Shown piece after piece: positions 34,672 to 42,439 of a stretch of 64,000 nucleotides of DNA. Origin of the DNA: Halobacillus yeomjeoni. GTDB lineage: Bacteria; Bacillota; Bacilli; Bacillales; Halobacillaceae. The stretch spans positions 186,001 through 250,000 of the forward strand of contig NZ_JAIVAI010000002.1 of assembly GCF_020171525.1 (NCBI RefSeq). Reading direction: 5' to 3'. How positions within the stretch are numbered: position 1 is the stretch's first letter; each line of letters opens with the position of its first letter. Position numbers and translations under genes: made by a program. The notes under the pieces are model-generated. The model saw only the letters and a list, made by a program, of their open reading frames with translations, had not been told where the DNA came from and searched no databases.

Positions 34672-36042
34672 ATGCTGTGTCCAAAGTGCCAGTCATCGAA
34701 CACCGATCAAGCGAGATTCTGTGTCCAGTGTGGTCATTCAATGACCCCTTCCTCTAAGAAGCACATAGGATGGCTGTTTGTCATTGTCGTTTCATTTTGT
34801 CTTGTGTGGACGGGAGTCATCTACTATTATTTTGAGAATAAAAAGGAACTCGTTGAGGTCACAAATGAACCACAGCCAGCTGAGGTAGTCGAAACAACGG
34901 TAGAAAAGCCGAAAACCGATTCTGATGCTGAAAAGACCTCCCCTACTGAGAAGGACAAGGATGCCCCTTCCACAGCTCCAAAGCCAGATACACCTGAAGG
35001 CAAGGAAAAAAAGGAAATCATCGACAAAGCCCAGGGGAAAGTCTATACCATCCTTACTGATCACAGCCAAGGATCAGGATTTTTGTTCAAGAAGAACGGG
35101 ACGGTCGTAACCAACGCTCATGTAGTCGCAGGCTTCACGGATGTGCAGGTGAGGAACAGGAACGGGTCTCAAATGAGCGGGAAAGTCATCGGGATTTCCA
35201 ATGTTTATGATGTGGCTTTAATTCGTGTCGACCAGCTTGCGGGGCAGTCACCTTTACCTATTGAAACGAAAAAGTCGAAAGTGGGTACGGAAGTCATTGC
35301 TTTAGGAACTCCGCTTGGTTTGGAAAATACGGCTTCCATCGGTTATTTGACAGGGGTCGACCGATCATTTGAGGAAGGGTTCAAATACGAAAATGCTTAT
35401 CAGATCGATGCTCAAATCTCACCAGGCAGCAGCGGTGGTCCTTTACTGGATGGAGAAACCGGGAAAGTGATAGGAATCAATTCTGCACGGTTGAATGCCG
35501 ATAGTTCCATTGGATTTTCCATTCCGATGTATACGATGACTGATCAACTCAATTCCTGGTCAAACGCACCAATGAGTACTGATGACGTCATAAACGCCTT
35601 CGCTATCGACAATTCCATGGATGATTATGACTTTGGAGAAGAATATGAGGAAGAACCGTATGAGGATGACTACCCATCAGCTTTTGATGAGGCAAGTCTT
35701 TCTGCGTTCATCATCGAGTTCCGAAACAATTACGAGCTGGCTTTAGAACAGGAAGACTTCAGTTACATTGAACCTTATTTGGAATACGAAAGCACCGCTT
35801 ACCGGGATTTATATGAGTACTTGCATGAAACATTCGGTAAAGGGATGATTTTTGAATTCACTCAGAATCAAGTGACGAATGTCGAAATCCAAAACGATTA
35901 CGCCATTGTGAGTACTTTTGAAACCTTCGACTTTATGAATGCAGCTGGAGAATGGAGTGTCTATGAAAGGATCAAAGACTATGTGGTGGTGATGGATGAA
36001 TTCGATAGATATATGATCAGGAATATCGAAATCCATCAATAA
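34672..36042 (+). CDS. Zinc-ribbon, membrane-anchored trypsin-like protease with NTF2-like tail
   Basis: 456 residues in four parts: zinc ribbon CPKCQ..CVQCG (residues 3-23), one membrane helix (about 33-52), a Pro/Glu/Lys linker, an HtrA-type chymotrypsin fold (about 125-300) and an NTF2-like tail (about 345-456) after an acidic patch. The triad is visible: His in VVTNAHVVAG, Asp in YDVALIRV, Ser in SPGSSGGPL. No PDZ domain follows, unlike HtrA. The ATG at 34672 has GGAGGTG 6 nt upstream. Tail and ribbon resemble the TcaA type. Confidence 0.85.
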   Translation: MLCPKCQSSNTDQARFCVQCGHSMTPSSKKHIGWLFVIVVSFCLVWTGVIYYYFENKKELVEVTNEPQPAEVVETTVEKPKTDSDAEKTSPTEKDKDAPSTAPKPDTPEGKEKKEIIDKAQGKVYTILTDHSQGSGFLFKKNGTVVTNAHVVAGFTDVQVRNRNGSQMSGKVIGISNVYDVALIRVDQLAGQSPLPIETKKSKVGTEVIALGTPLGLENTASIGYLTGVDRSFEEGFKYENAYQIDAQISPGSSGGPLLDGETGKVIGINSARLNADSSIGFSIPMYTMTDQLNSWSNAPMSTDDVINAFAIDNSMDDYDFGEEYEEEPYEDDYPSAFDEASLSAFIIEFRNNYELALEQEDFSYIEPYLEYESTAYRDLYEYLHETFGKGMIFEFTQNQVTNVEIQNDYAIVSTFETFDFMNAAGEWSVYERIKDYVVVMDEFDRYMIRNIEIHQ

Positions 36043-36057
36043 TATCCATTCAAGAAG

Positions 36058-36108
36058 TGAACCTGTGTCTGTTGGTGTCTCCACCATCAGGCACAGGTTC
36101 ATTTTTTT
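36058..36108 (+). terminator. Terminator of the protease gene
   Basis: TGAACCTGTG and CACAGGTTCA with an inner GGTG/CACC pair, followed by seven T. It touches the 3' end of the convergent gene. Confidence 0.85.
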
Positions 36109-36364
36109 ACAACTTCCCGGCGTTTTTCAAATGTTCTTCCAAGATCCCATATAAACTGGGATTTCCTCTTTTCGATTCCGGCTTCCGGTTCACTGAGGTG
36201 AGCTTTCCATCTACATTCATATGGATGGAATCGCTTGATTCGTTGTACCAGACACTTAAAGGTACAGATAATGTTTTTGTTTTGGATTCTGACAAAACTT
36301 CCATCTCCCTTCTTGAACTAACCCTATATACAAGGAGATCATTTGTCAAAAAGTGGACATACAT
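36107..36364 (-). CDS. Hypothetical protein (85 residues)
   Basis: Soluble, basic protein; segment PLSVWYNESSDSIHMNVDGK and the end ILEEHLKNAGKL look protein-like. ATG follows AAGGATAACTTTAG. No family recognised. Convergent with the protease gene. Confidence 0.55.
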   Translation of the reverse strand: MYVHFLTNDLLVYRVSSRREMEVLSESKTKTLSVPLSVWYNESSDSIHMNVDGKLTSVNRKPESKRGNPSLYGILEEHLKNAGKL

Positions 36365-36488
36365 CTAAAGTTATCCTTAAAGTAATACAACCTTTTCAAG
36401 GAATTTACATCGTTTCGGACATTTGTCCTTTTCTACTATAAAAAAATGAGTTTCAATGGATAAAGACGAAAATAAAGGAGATTATTTT

Positions 36489-36914
36489 ATGAAAGGTGTA
36501 TTCTTTTCGATCCTTGCAGGCCTTTGTATCACCCTGCAAGGCATTTTCAATTCTAAGATGGGAACCGAATTGAGCGGATGGCATACGACTGTTGTCGTTC
36601 ACTTTGTTGCATTCAGTCTGTCCCTCCTCGTTTATATGCGTGTGAAAGATGGAAACAAAGCTGGGATGAAGCGTGTTTCCCCTATCTATTTTATCGGAGG
36701 AGCCTTCGGGGTCCCTGTCGTCTTCTCTGAATTGACGGCTATTCAACTATTAGGTCCGGCAGCCGCCATTTCGATTCTTCTCGTCGCTCAACTCGGCGCA
36801 GCATTTTTTGTCGAGCTTCTGGGATGGTTCGGAGAGAAAAAGCAGTTGATCAAAAGTCACCAGGTAATCGGTCTCACCATGATTGTTGCCGGTGTGCTTA
36901 TTTTTAAAATGTAG
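36489..36914 (+). CDS. DUF606 (DMT superfamily) half-transporter, N-in type
   Basis: 141 residues, five helices, with the family signature LAGLCITLQGIFNSKMG. Positive residues sit in loop 2 (RVKDGNKAGMKR) and loop 4 (GEKKQLIKSHQ), predicting a cytoplasmic N-terminus. The homologue at 38113 has the opposite bias, so the two probably form an antiparallel pair. ATG at 36489 follows AAAGGAGATTATTTT. It is cut off from its partner by a repeat pair and a Crp-type regulator gene. Confidence 0.85.
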   Translation: MKGVFFSILAGLCITLQGIFNSKMGTELSGWHTTVVVHFVAFSLSLLVYMRVKDGNKAGMKRVSPIYFIGGAFGVPVVFSELTAIQLLGPAAAISILLVAQLGAAFFVELLGWFGEKKQLIKSHQVIGLTMIVAGVLIFKM

Positions 36915-37007
36915 CCTGCACCTATATTACCCATCACACCTATGAGCCGGATAGATGAAGTCTCTCTAACTTCGGTTGAAGTTCAGGTCCATCATGAAAT
37001 AAAGTTT

Positions 37008-37128
37008 GGCTGGGCTGGGAAACGACTCCCTTTCCTGCGGGGGAACGGGCAAGCCTCCTCAGGTAAACCTTCCGGGGTCTCGCCACGCTCCTTCTCCCGC
37101 GGGAGTGTCGCCGTTTCCCACCCCAACC
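37008..37128 (-). repeat. Hairpin repeat unit D
   Basis: Arms GGCTGGGCTGGGAAACG (37008-37024) and CGTTTCCCACCCCAACC (37112-37128) pair 15 of 17. Interior in the same order as unit A: GACTCCCTTTCCTGCGGG, AAGCCTCCTCAGG, CCGGGGTCTCGCC, CCCGCGGGAGTGTCG. Confidence 0.82.
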
Positions 37129-37222
37129 GGCCGAATCATGACTAATGGACCTATGTTTATAAAAATAGAGTTGCCAACAGAGCTTAACTCATTTATAGCG
37201 TTTCCGTCCCTCTCATTAACGC

Positions 37223-37347
37223 AAGGGGGGCCGGGGAATCGGGAGACTCCTGTGGGAATAACATGTCAGTTGAGACCCCGGAAGGCTAAATGCCTGAGGA
37301 GGCTCAGCGCATGCCCACGGAAAGCGAGTGATTTCCCGGACCGCCTT
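37223..37347 (+). repeat. Hairpin repeat unit E
   Basis: Arms AAGGGGGGCCGGGGAATCG and TGATTTCCCGGACCGCCTT pair 15 of 19. Interior like unit B: GAGACTCCTGTGGGA, GAGACCCCGGAAGGC, GCCTGAGGAGGCTCAGCGC, CCCACGGAAAGCGAG. With D it makes the same convergent pair seen at 11 kb; AACAGAGC lies between them. Confidence 0.82.
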
Positions 37348-37402
37348 CTTTTAGGCAAGGTAAAGGAAACATTACTGAAAAAACAGATTCAAAAGGTAAG
37401 GA

Positions 37403-38101
37403 ATGAAGGATATGAAAGAAATCGATTATTGTCCGGTGCGGATCGAGGAGTTTGGTCTTGAGAGAGTCTTTACCGACGAGTCCATAAACCGGATGACTTA
37501 CTTTAAAATGAACAAAGGAGACACGCTGTGTGTAAAAGGCGATGAACTCGACCATATGTACTTTCTGCTGAGCGGGAAGATCAAGATTCACACCGTCTCA
37601 CAGGAAGGAAAAGGATTGATCCTCCGTTTCAAAACCCCGATGGCAATCATCGGAGATGTCGAATACATCCAGGGAAACTCTGTGTTTCATACTGTAGAGG
37701 CGGTCACTGATGGATATCTTATGGCGATCTCATTTCAGGACTTGAAGGTATATGAACAACACAACACCCACTTCCTCAACTTCCTGCTTGAAGTAATCAG
37801 TCATAAGTTTTACACCGAATCCCATGCATCCACGTTGAATATGCTTTACCCTGTCGATGTTCGCCTGGCAAGCTACCTGCTTTCCATATCTGAAGACGGG
37901 AAAGGATCGACGTTCCACGAAGAAATGAGAACGAGAAACCTACAGGAATTCGCGGATGTGATGGGGACAAGCTATCGTCATTTGACCCGCATCCTTTTGA
38001 GTTTTCATCAACAAGGAATCATCGAAAAACAACGAGGCTCAATCAAAATCAAAGACCTGGAAAAGCTTCGGGAAAAAGCGAAAGGCAACATTTACGAATA
38101 A
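37403..38101 (+). CDS. Crp/Fnr-family transcription regulator (YeiL-like)
   Basis: 232 residues: an N-terminal cyclic-nucleotide-binding-like barrel (KGDELDHMYFLLSGKIKI, about 45-65) and a C-terminal winged helix (LQEFADVMGTSYRHLTRILL, about 182-201). No Fe-S cysteine set. It most likely controls the DUF606 genes beside it; the next one starts 11 bp after its stop. ATG at 37403 follows AAGGTAAGGA; ATG at 37412 is an alternative. Confidence 0.85.
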   Translation: MKDMKEIDYCPVRIEEFGLERVFTDESINRMTYFKMNKGDTLCVKGDELDHMYFLLSGKIKIHTVSQEGKGLILRFKTPMAIIGDVEYIQGNSVFHTVEAVTDGYLMAISFQDLKVYEQHNTHFLNFLLEVISHKFYTESHASTLNMLYPVDVRLASYLLSISEDGKGSTFHEEMRTRNLQEFADVMGTSYRHLTRILLSFHQQGIIEKQRGSIKIKDLEKLREKAKGNIYE

Positions 38102-38112
38102 GGAGCGAGATT

Positions 38113-38601
38113 ATGTTCGGCATTCTATTATCCATCATCGCAGGTGTCCTCATCAGCCTGCAGAACGTATTCAATACCAGGATCAGTGAAAAAGGCGGAT
38201 CCTGGGCGACGACGACCATCGTTCTCGGCATCGGCTTAGTCGTATCCATTCCTGTATTCTTCATCATGGATGACACCCACTTGCTGGATTTGGGTGGCGT
38301 CCATCCGATCTACCTTCTCGGTGGAGTATTCGGCGTCGGCATCGTCTACGGACTGATGCGTGGCATGCAGGAACTTGGTCCGGCCTATGCCGTCAGTCTT
38401 GTCATGGTATCTCAACTGGCTCTCGCTTCAACAATCAATACATTCGGTCTTTTCGGATTTGAAGAAATGGCATTTACGATTGAAAAAGCGGTCGGCCTTG
38501 GTCTGCTCATTTCAGGCGTGCTCGTTTACAAACTGGGTGGGAAAGTCAAGATTTTCGAAAAAACGAAGAAGGATACAAAAACGACGGTCTACGATGTGTA
38601 G
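38113..38601 (+). CDS. DUF606 (DMT superfamily) half-transporter, N-out type
   Basis: 162 residues, five helices, signature IIAGVLISLQNVFNTRISEKGG. Positive residues lie in loop 1 (NTRISEK) and in the C-terminal tail (KLGGKVKIFEKTKK), loop 2 is acidic, so the N-terminus is predicted outside, opposite to the homologue at 36489. Starts 11 bp after the regulator gene with AAGGAGCGAG; same operon. Confidence 0.85.
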   Translation: MFGILLSIIAGVLISLQNVFNTRISEKGGSWATTTIVLGIGLVVSIPVFFIMDDTHLLDLGGVHPIYLLGGVFGVGIVYGLMRGMQELGPAYAVSLVMVSQLALASTINTFGLFGFEEMAFTIEKAVGLGLLISGVLVYKLGGKVKIFEKTKKDTKTTVYDV

Positions 38602-38616
38602 GTCGTCGTTTTTATT
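38578..38616 (+). terminator. Terminator of the DUF606/Crp operon
   Basis: AAAACGACGGTCTAC pairs with GTAGGTCGTCGTTTT and leads into TAT. It overlaps the last codons of the gene. Confidence 0.75.
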
Positions 38617-38664
38617 CCTTGCTTGCTATTACCTACCTATTTCAGGTGTCTTTTTCAATTTTTG

Positions 38665-38686
38665 TTAATCAATTTTGTTTGATTAA
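38665..38686. promoter_or_regulatory. ArsR-type operator upstream of arsR
   Basis: TTAATCAA and TTGATTAA are a perfect inverted repeat with a 6-bp centre, just before the promoter -35 TTGACT (38691-38696). Confidence 0.55.
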
Positions 38687-38727
38687 TTAGTTGACTTTTA
38701 GAATAAACTGGAATAAGCTTACATTAG

Positions 38728-38743
38728 ATCAAAAAAAATTGAT
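38728..38743. promoter_or_regulatory. ArsR-type operator between promoter and arsR
   Basis: ATCAAAAAAAATTGAT: half-sites ATCAA/TTGAT as in the upstream palindrome. The same 16-mer recurs before arsI. Confidence 0.55.
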
Positions 38744-38759
38744 GTAAGGAGGACCACAG

Positions 38760-39080
38760 GTGAATAAAGAAATTCCCGCTACAGATGTATCCCTGGAAAG
38801 AACATTCAGCCTGTATGAAAAAAAGTTCAAAGCCCTGGCTGATCATCGCCGTCTTCACATCCTTCACGAAATCACAGAACACGGCGAAGTATGCGTCTGT
38901 GACCTATCGGAAAAGCTGCAGCTGCCGCAATCCAAACTGTCCTACCATTTGAAACTTTTACTGGACGCCCAGTTGATTGAGAAAGAAACCCGTGGGACCT
39001 GGAGCTACTACACGTTGAATCACTCAGAAATCAACCACCTCTTATCAGAAGAGCTTTGCTGTTTATTCCGTCGTGATTAA
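38760..39080 (+). CDS. arsR: ArsR-family metalloid-responsive repressor
   Basis: 106 residues, one winged helix-turn-helix. The motif EVCVCDLSEKLQ places a Cys-Val-Cys pair at the start of the recognition segment, as in classical ArsR As(III)/Sb(III) sensors; further cysteines (LCCLF) lie at the end. GTG start, with AAGGAGG 8 nt upstream. Two operator-like dyads precede it, and an identical one precedes the next gene, which fits autoregulation and control of arsI. Confidence 0.85.
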   Translation: MNKEIPATDVSLERTFSLYEKKFKALADHRRLHILHEITEHGEVCVCDLSEKLQLPQSKLSYHLKLLLDAQLIEKETRGTWSYYTLNHSEINHLLSEELCCLFRRD

Positions 39081-39097
39081 ATTTTTTTCTTCAATAA

Positions 39098-39113
39098 ATC
39101 AAAAAAAATTGAT
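39098..39113. promoter_or_regulatory. Repeat of the ArsR-type operator before arsI
   Basis: Identical ATCAAAAAAAATTGAT 16-mer as at 38728, again directly upstream of AGGAGGACCA. The block may have been duplicated together with its ribosome site. Confidence 0.55.
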
Positions 39114-39128
39114 ATAGGAGGACCAAAG

Positions 39129-39491
39129 ATGAATGTACATGTAGGATTGAATGTGGTGGATCTTGAGAAATCGATCGAGTTTTATAACAAGGTGTTCGAT
39201 GAAGAACCTGTAAAAGTCAAAGAGGATTATGCTAAATACTTACCAGAAGGACTTCAATTCAATTTCACACTGAATGTCACCCCTGAAGTATCCGGGAATC
39301 AGGTCGGCCATTTCGGCATTCAGGTCGAAGAACAGAAAGCGATTGAACAACAGAAAGAACGCCTTGAAAAGCTCGGATTTTTCACACGTGAAGAAAAAGA
39401 AACGAACTGCTGCTATGCTCTGCAGGATAAGTTCTGGATCACGGATCCGGACGGAAATGAGTGGGAATTCTTCTATACGAAGAAGAGCTGA
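39129..39491 (+). CDS. arsI: ArsI/CadI-type VOC dioxygenase (C-As lyase)
   Basis: 120 residues, vicinal-oxygen-chelate fold. Metal and substrate positions: HVGLNVVDLEKS at the start, VGHFGIQVE in the middle, and WITDPDGNEWEFF at the end. The adjacent Cys-Cys in ETNCCYALQDKFW is the organoarsenical-binding pair of ArsI, which cleaves the C-As bond of trivalent methyl or aromatic arsenicals. CadI proteins share this sequence, so cadmium response is an alternative. 48 bp after arsR, same operon. Confidence 0.82.
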   Translation: MNVHVGLNVVDLEKSIEFYNKVFDEEPVKVKEDYAKYLPEGLQFNFTLNVTPEVSGNQVGHFGIQVEEQKAIEQQKERLEKLGFFTREEKETNCCYALQDKFWITDPDGNEWEFFYTKKS

Positions 39492-39504
39492 TCAACGTTC
39501 GTGG

Positions 39505-39542
39505 AAAAAGACTCGCTACAGGGGTTAGCGAGTCTTTTTTCA
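39505..39542. terminator. Terminator of arsR-arsI
   Basis: AAAAAGACTCGCTA and TAGCGAGTCTTTTTT pair around a short loop; A/T runs on both sides, so it can also serve the convergent lipoprotein gene. Confidence 0.88.
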
Positions 39543-39577
39543 TTCATCATATATAGGGTTTCTGGTTTGTTGAAATA

Positions 39578-40039
39578 TCACAAATCTCGTATTGCTGTAT
39601 TCAATTTACTATATGTTTGTTTATCACCTTGTACGTAGAACGCCAGTATGTTTTTAATCGTATATGCTTTATGAGTGACTACTTGTGCAGTAGCTGTTCT
39701 CTCTTTGAAATCTTCCATCCCCAGCTCCCTTGAGGCTGCAGATGGAAAGACATAAATGGTTAATTCAGAACCCTCTATGGAGTAGACTTCCGGTGAAATA
39801 CCATTCAATGTTTGGATGAAAAGATTATCATCCGGTAAATCTGCGCCTTCTAATACCAATCCTTGTTCAGAAATAGCGTTTTCCACCTCTTCTAAACTGA
39901 TATCAGCCGCTTCACCGGATCCTTTTTCTGCAATCTGACCACAAGCACTAAGAACGAATGCGATAAGTACAAAGGCTATAATATGCTTGACCTTAATCCC
40001 CTCCTTCTTTTCCTTTCCCTTATTAAGTAGACGAACCAT
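39578..40039 (-). CDS. Lipoprotein of unknown function
   Basis: Up to 153 residues; lipobox VLSAC near residue 33. Mature part acidic with LEEVENAISEQGLVLEGADLP, a segment that resembles other small Bacillus lipoproteins. The start is unclear: ATG at 40039 has GGAGG only 2 nt upstream, while a strong AAGGAGGGG at 39998-40006 has no ordinary start codon after it. Confidence in the gene is high, in the start low. Confidence 0.65.
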   Translation of the reverse strand: MVRLLNKGKEKKEGIKVKHIIAFVLIAFVLSACGQIAEKGSGEAADISLEEVENAISEQGLVLEGADLPDDNLFIQTLNGISPEVYSIEGSELTIYVFPSAASRELGMEDFKERTATAQVVTHKAYTIKNILAFYVQGDKQTYSKLNTAIRDL

Positions 40040-40056
40040 AACCTCCAGAAGTTACT

Positions 40057-40093
40057 AAAAGAACGCTTAAAATAATATGTGAGCGTTCTTTTC
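40057..40093 (-). terminator. Terminator of the 69-residue membrane protein gene
   Basis: Minus strand: AAGAACGCT and AGCGTTCTT pair over a loop, then TTAG. Confidence 0.65.
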
Positions 40094-40170
40094 AAACTTT
40101 TTCCGCCATTTATCCACTGAAGCTTTATGAATATTCTTGCTCACCAACTGTTGTCAGTGATGTCACTTCT

Positions 40171-40380
40171 TCATAGAATTCTCTCCAGTAAAAAGCCGAC
40201 CCCGAGGCCTATGAAAATCGGCAGGATGGAACCACCGACTTCAAGTCCCCTTCCTTCTGCTGTTGTATATTCGTTCCGATAAGAAAAGTCGAGCCATTCC
40301 ACATCAATGAAAATCCCGAGTGTGTATAAGAGAATGATCGTAACGATGGATGCAAGGAATGGGACGAATGTTTTAAGCAT
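40171..40380 (-). CDS. Small membrane protein (69 residues)
   Basis: Two hydrophobic helices (about residues 4-24 and 46-66) joined by a charged loop with EWLDFSYRNEYTTAEGRG. ATG at 40380 follows AGGAGAGGTTTC. No family recognised. Confidence 0.6.
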   Translation of the reverse strand: MLKTFVPFLASIVTIILLYTLGIFIDVEWLDFSYRNEYTTAEGRGLEVGGSILPIFIGLGVGFLLERIL

Positions 40381-40432
40381 GAAACCTCTCCTTTTTTTCA
40401 TAACCTAACTATCTGAAACCAATCACCTGAGT

Positions 40433-40447
40433 TATTCGTAACGAATA
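40433..40447. promoter_or_regulatory. Perfect palindrome TATTCGTAACGAATA
   Basis: A 7-bp perfect inverted repeat with one central base, ending 3 bp before the AAGGAGG of the next gene. Possible operator that blocks transcription or the ribosome site. Confidence 0.4.
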
Positions 40448-40463
40448 GTAAGGAGGTGTACAT

Positions 40464-40760
40464 ATGGGCATATTGGTTTTATTTTTAATCATTGCTGTTT
40501 TTTCAACCATTGTCTATTCCGCTTATAAACATTCAGTCTACCAAAAAGGGAATATCGTCTTTCACTTGGACGAATGGTATAAAGACTATAATAAATATGT
40601 AAAAGCTATAGAGGTTGAACTGAAAAACAGAGGCAGAGAAGCGAACTATCTTGGGAGTTTTCACTTTGAAATAGATGGAAAGTTGTATGTATTTCACCCA
40701 CAGATTGTCACACAGGCCCGTGTTCCCACCCAGCGTACCATACTGATTCCCAAAAAATGA
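40464..40760 (+). CDS. Hypothetical membrane-anchored protein (98 residues)
   Basis: One N-terminal helix (about residues 2-20) and a soluble part with a helical, basic segment and the end FEIDGKLYVFHPQIV. ATG follows AAGGAGGTGTACAT. No family recognised. Confidence 0.6.
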   Translation: MGILVLFLIIAVFSTIVYSAYKHSVYQKGNIVFHLDEWYKDYNKYVKAIEVELKNRGREANYLGSFHFEIDGKLYVFHPQIVTQARVPTQRTILIPKK

Positions 40761-40822
40761 GTGGGCATTTTCATCCAATCTAGGCACTGTATATGCTGGC
40801 ATGGAAGAAAGTAATGATAACC

Positions 40823-41287
40823 TCAGTCCTTTACCTCAACAGAAAACGCGTAACTCCCATCGCCACGCTCCCATTCAGCAATGATGTGGTATACATATAC
40901 ACCTTCTTGTTCCGGTACTGTGATCTTGCTGTCGATTACGTCCATATCCTTCGGAGGATCGACATCGTTCCATTGCTTGACCTCTATCGACCCTTCAGTC
41001 GGAGCCTGTTCGAAACTTATGTTTACCTTCTGGCCAGGCACAACTTCCGTTGGTTCATGATTCATGCCCATTTCAATTTCATTCGCGTATGCTTTATCTA
41101 CACATTTCCCTTGCGAATCCCCTTTCCAGCAATAAGAGCCCTGGGTAGTAGGAATATTCACTTCACCGACTGACACTTCAGGTGAAGGTGGTTCCATCGG
41201 CCCCTCAGAGTCTGTCAGAGCCGTAATCAATACATATGTACCTATAATCAGCAATCCTATGCCCATCCATATCGAAAATTTTTTCAT
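40823..41287 (-). CDS. Hypothetical membrane-anchored extracellular protein
   Basis: 154 residues: one N-terminal helix (about 6-24), then an acidic, beta-rich domain. Motif GSYCWKGDSQGKCVD has a Cys pair that could form a disulfide outside the cell; this resembles a segment in several Bacillus lipoproteins of unknown role. ATG at 41287 follows AGGGGTTGAGACAA. Confidence 0.65.
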   Translation of the reverse strand: MKKFSIWMGIGLLIIGTYVLITALTDSEGPMEPPSPEVSVGEVNIPTTQGSYCWKGDSQGKCVDKAYANEIEMGMNHEPTEVVPGQKVNISFEQAPTEGSIEVKQWNDVDPPKDMDVIDSKITVPEQEGVYVYHIIAEWERGDGSYAFSVEVKD

Positions 41288-41342
41288 TTGTCTCAACCCC
41301 TATAGAGATGTGACGTTTCAATCCTTAATAGAGTTCCATATT

Positions 41343-41537
41343 TCAGCTTACAGTCTTCAAGTGTCTTTTTATTCTTGCTCTTACTTCAATAGAAAAATAG
41401 AATACTGCTGTGATAAACAATATAATGGAAAGAAACAGGACAATCCCATTCCATTCACCATCAAAAATGAGGATATTCATGAAAGTGATTGAATGCATTA
41501 ATGCGATGATAGTAAATAATATCGTAGTAGTCTTCAT
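41343..41537 (-). CDS. Small membrane protein (64 residues)
   Basis: Two helices (about 5-25 and 33-52) and a basic tail RARIKRHLK. ATG at 41537 follows GAGGGAG by 9 nt; ATG at 41543 is an alternative. Within a run of small minus-strand genes. Confidence 0.55.
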   Translation of the reverse strand: MKTTTILFTIIALMHSITFMNILIFDGEWNGIVLFLSIILFITAVFYFSIEVRARIKRHLKTVS

Positions 41538-41581
41538 AAACATTTTCTCCCTCTGCACAACCGAAAGTCCGTTTACTCGGT

Positions 41582-42229
41582 CTACTCCTCTTCTTTATCC
41601 TTGTATAGTTCCGACTCTTCTCTTATCTCCACCTTAAAGACAAGCGCGTACTCCGCCTCCTTCACTGTTTCGGGTAAGACCGTCTGATCCACAAACCCTC
41701 CACCTGTCAATTGATTTTGACTTGTTCCAATAAGGTAGGACAAATAGAGCGGAGTGCCTTTGGTGACCGTAACGTCCTCTTCAAAGGAATCAAAACGGTA
41801 GCCTCGAAGATCTTTTGGCATGGTGGTTGTGCCTCTGGCATACCCTTTTGGATTTCCGAGAGTAAGATAGGTTTCCTTTTCTTCAAGCAGGACCTGGAAG
41901 GAATGCAAGCCGCCATCAAATTCCTTGGCATCTCCTGTTCTTGATATAGATACTATTTTCTCTTTCGGCTCTTCATCTGCCTCGTAAACGATGACAGAAG
42001 ATACAACAACATCACCTTTTCCCAATTTCCCACTAACTGTATAGAAAGTTTTATGATCAACACCCATTTGAGTGACAAGACTTTCTTCACGCTCCGTCAG
42101 TTCGGCTGGCTTGATGACCAGTGAGGAAGATTTGTCTTGATTTGTTCCCTCTTTGGTTTCACTTTTTCCTTCGGATGTACAAGCGGATAATAACACCATG
42201 ATTCCAATCATAATAATAAATCTATTCAT
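41582..42229 (-). CDS. Lipoprotein of unknown function
   Basis: 215 residues, lipobox LLSAC at Cys16, followed by a charged linker and a beta-rich domain with EREESLVTQMGVDHKTFYT. ATG follows GGAGAGTGTAA. Next to two small membrane protein genes on the same strand; function unknown. Confidence 0.68.
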   Translation of the reverse strand: MNRFIIMIGIMVLLSACTSEGKSETKEGTNQDKSSSLVIKPAELTEREESLVTQMGVDHKTFYTVSGKLGKGDVVVSSVIVYEADEEPKEKIVSISRTGDAKEFDGGLHSFQVLLEEKETYLTLGNPKGYARGTTTMPKDLRGYRFDSFEEDVTVTKGTPLYLSYLIGTSQNQLTGGGFVDQTVLPETVKEAEYALVFKVEIREESELYKDKEEE

Positions 42230-42259
42230 TTACACTCTCCTTTCTTATATTAACGGTGT

Positions 42260-42439
42260 TTAGTTAAATAAAAACAATGCAATGACTCCCACTACCATCA
42301 TCAACAAAAAACTTCCAAACAGAAAATAACCGATGATTCTTATAAACAAAGGAAGCCTTCCCCTCCCCGTCTTCGGAGAGCCTTCAATATGTTGTTGATG
42401 AGCGATTACATCATTGAATGGCTTATTGTTGTAGTTCAT
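42260..42439 (-). CDS. Small membrane protein (59 residues)
   Basis: Polar N-terminus with HQQHIEGSPKTGRGR and one C-terminal helix (about 32-58). ATG at 42439 has a weak upstream site (AAGGCGG, distant). Lies 30 bp upstream of the lipoprotein gene. Confidence 0.5.
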   Translation of the reverse strand: MNYNNKPFNDVIAHQQHIEGSPKTGRGRLPLFIRIIGYFLFGSFLLMMVVGVIALFLFN

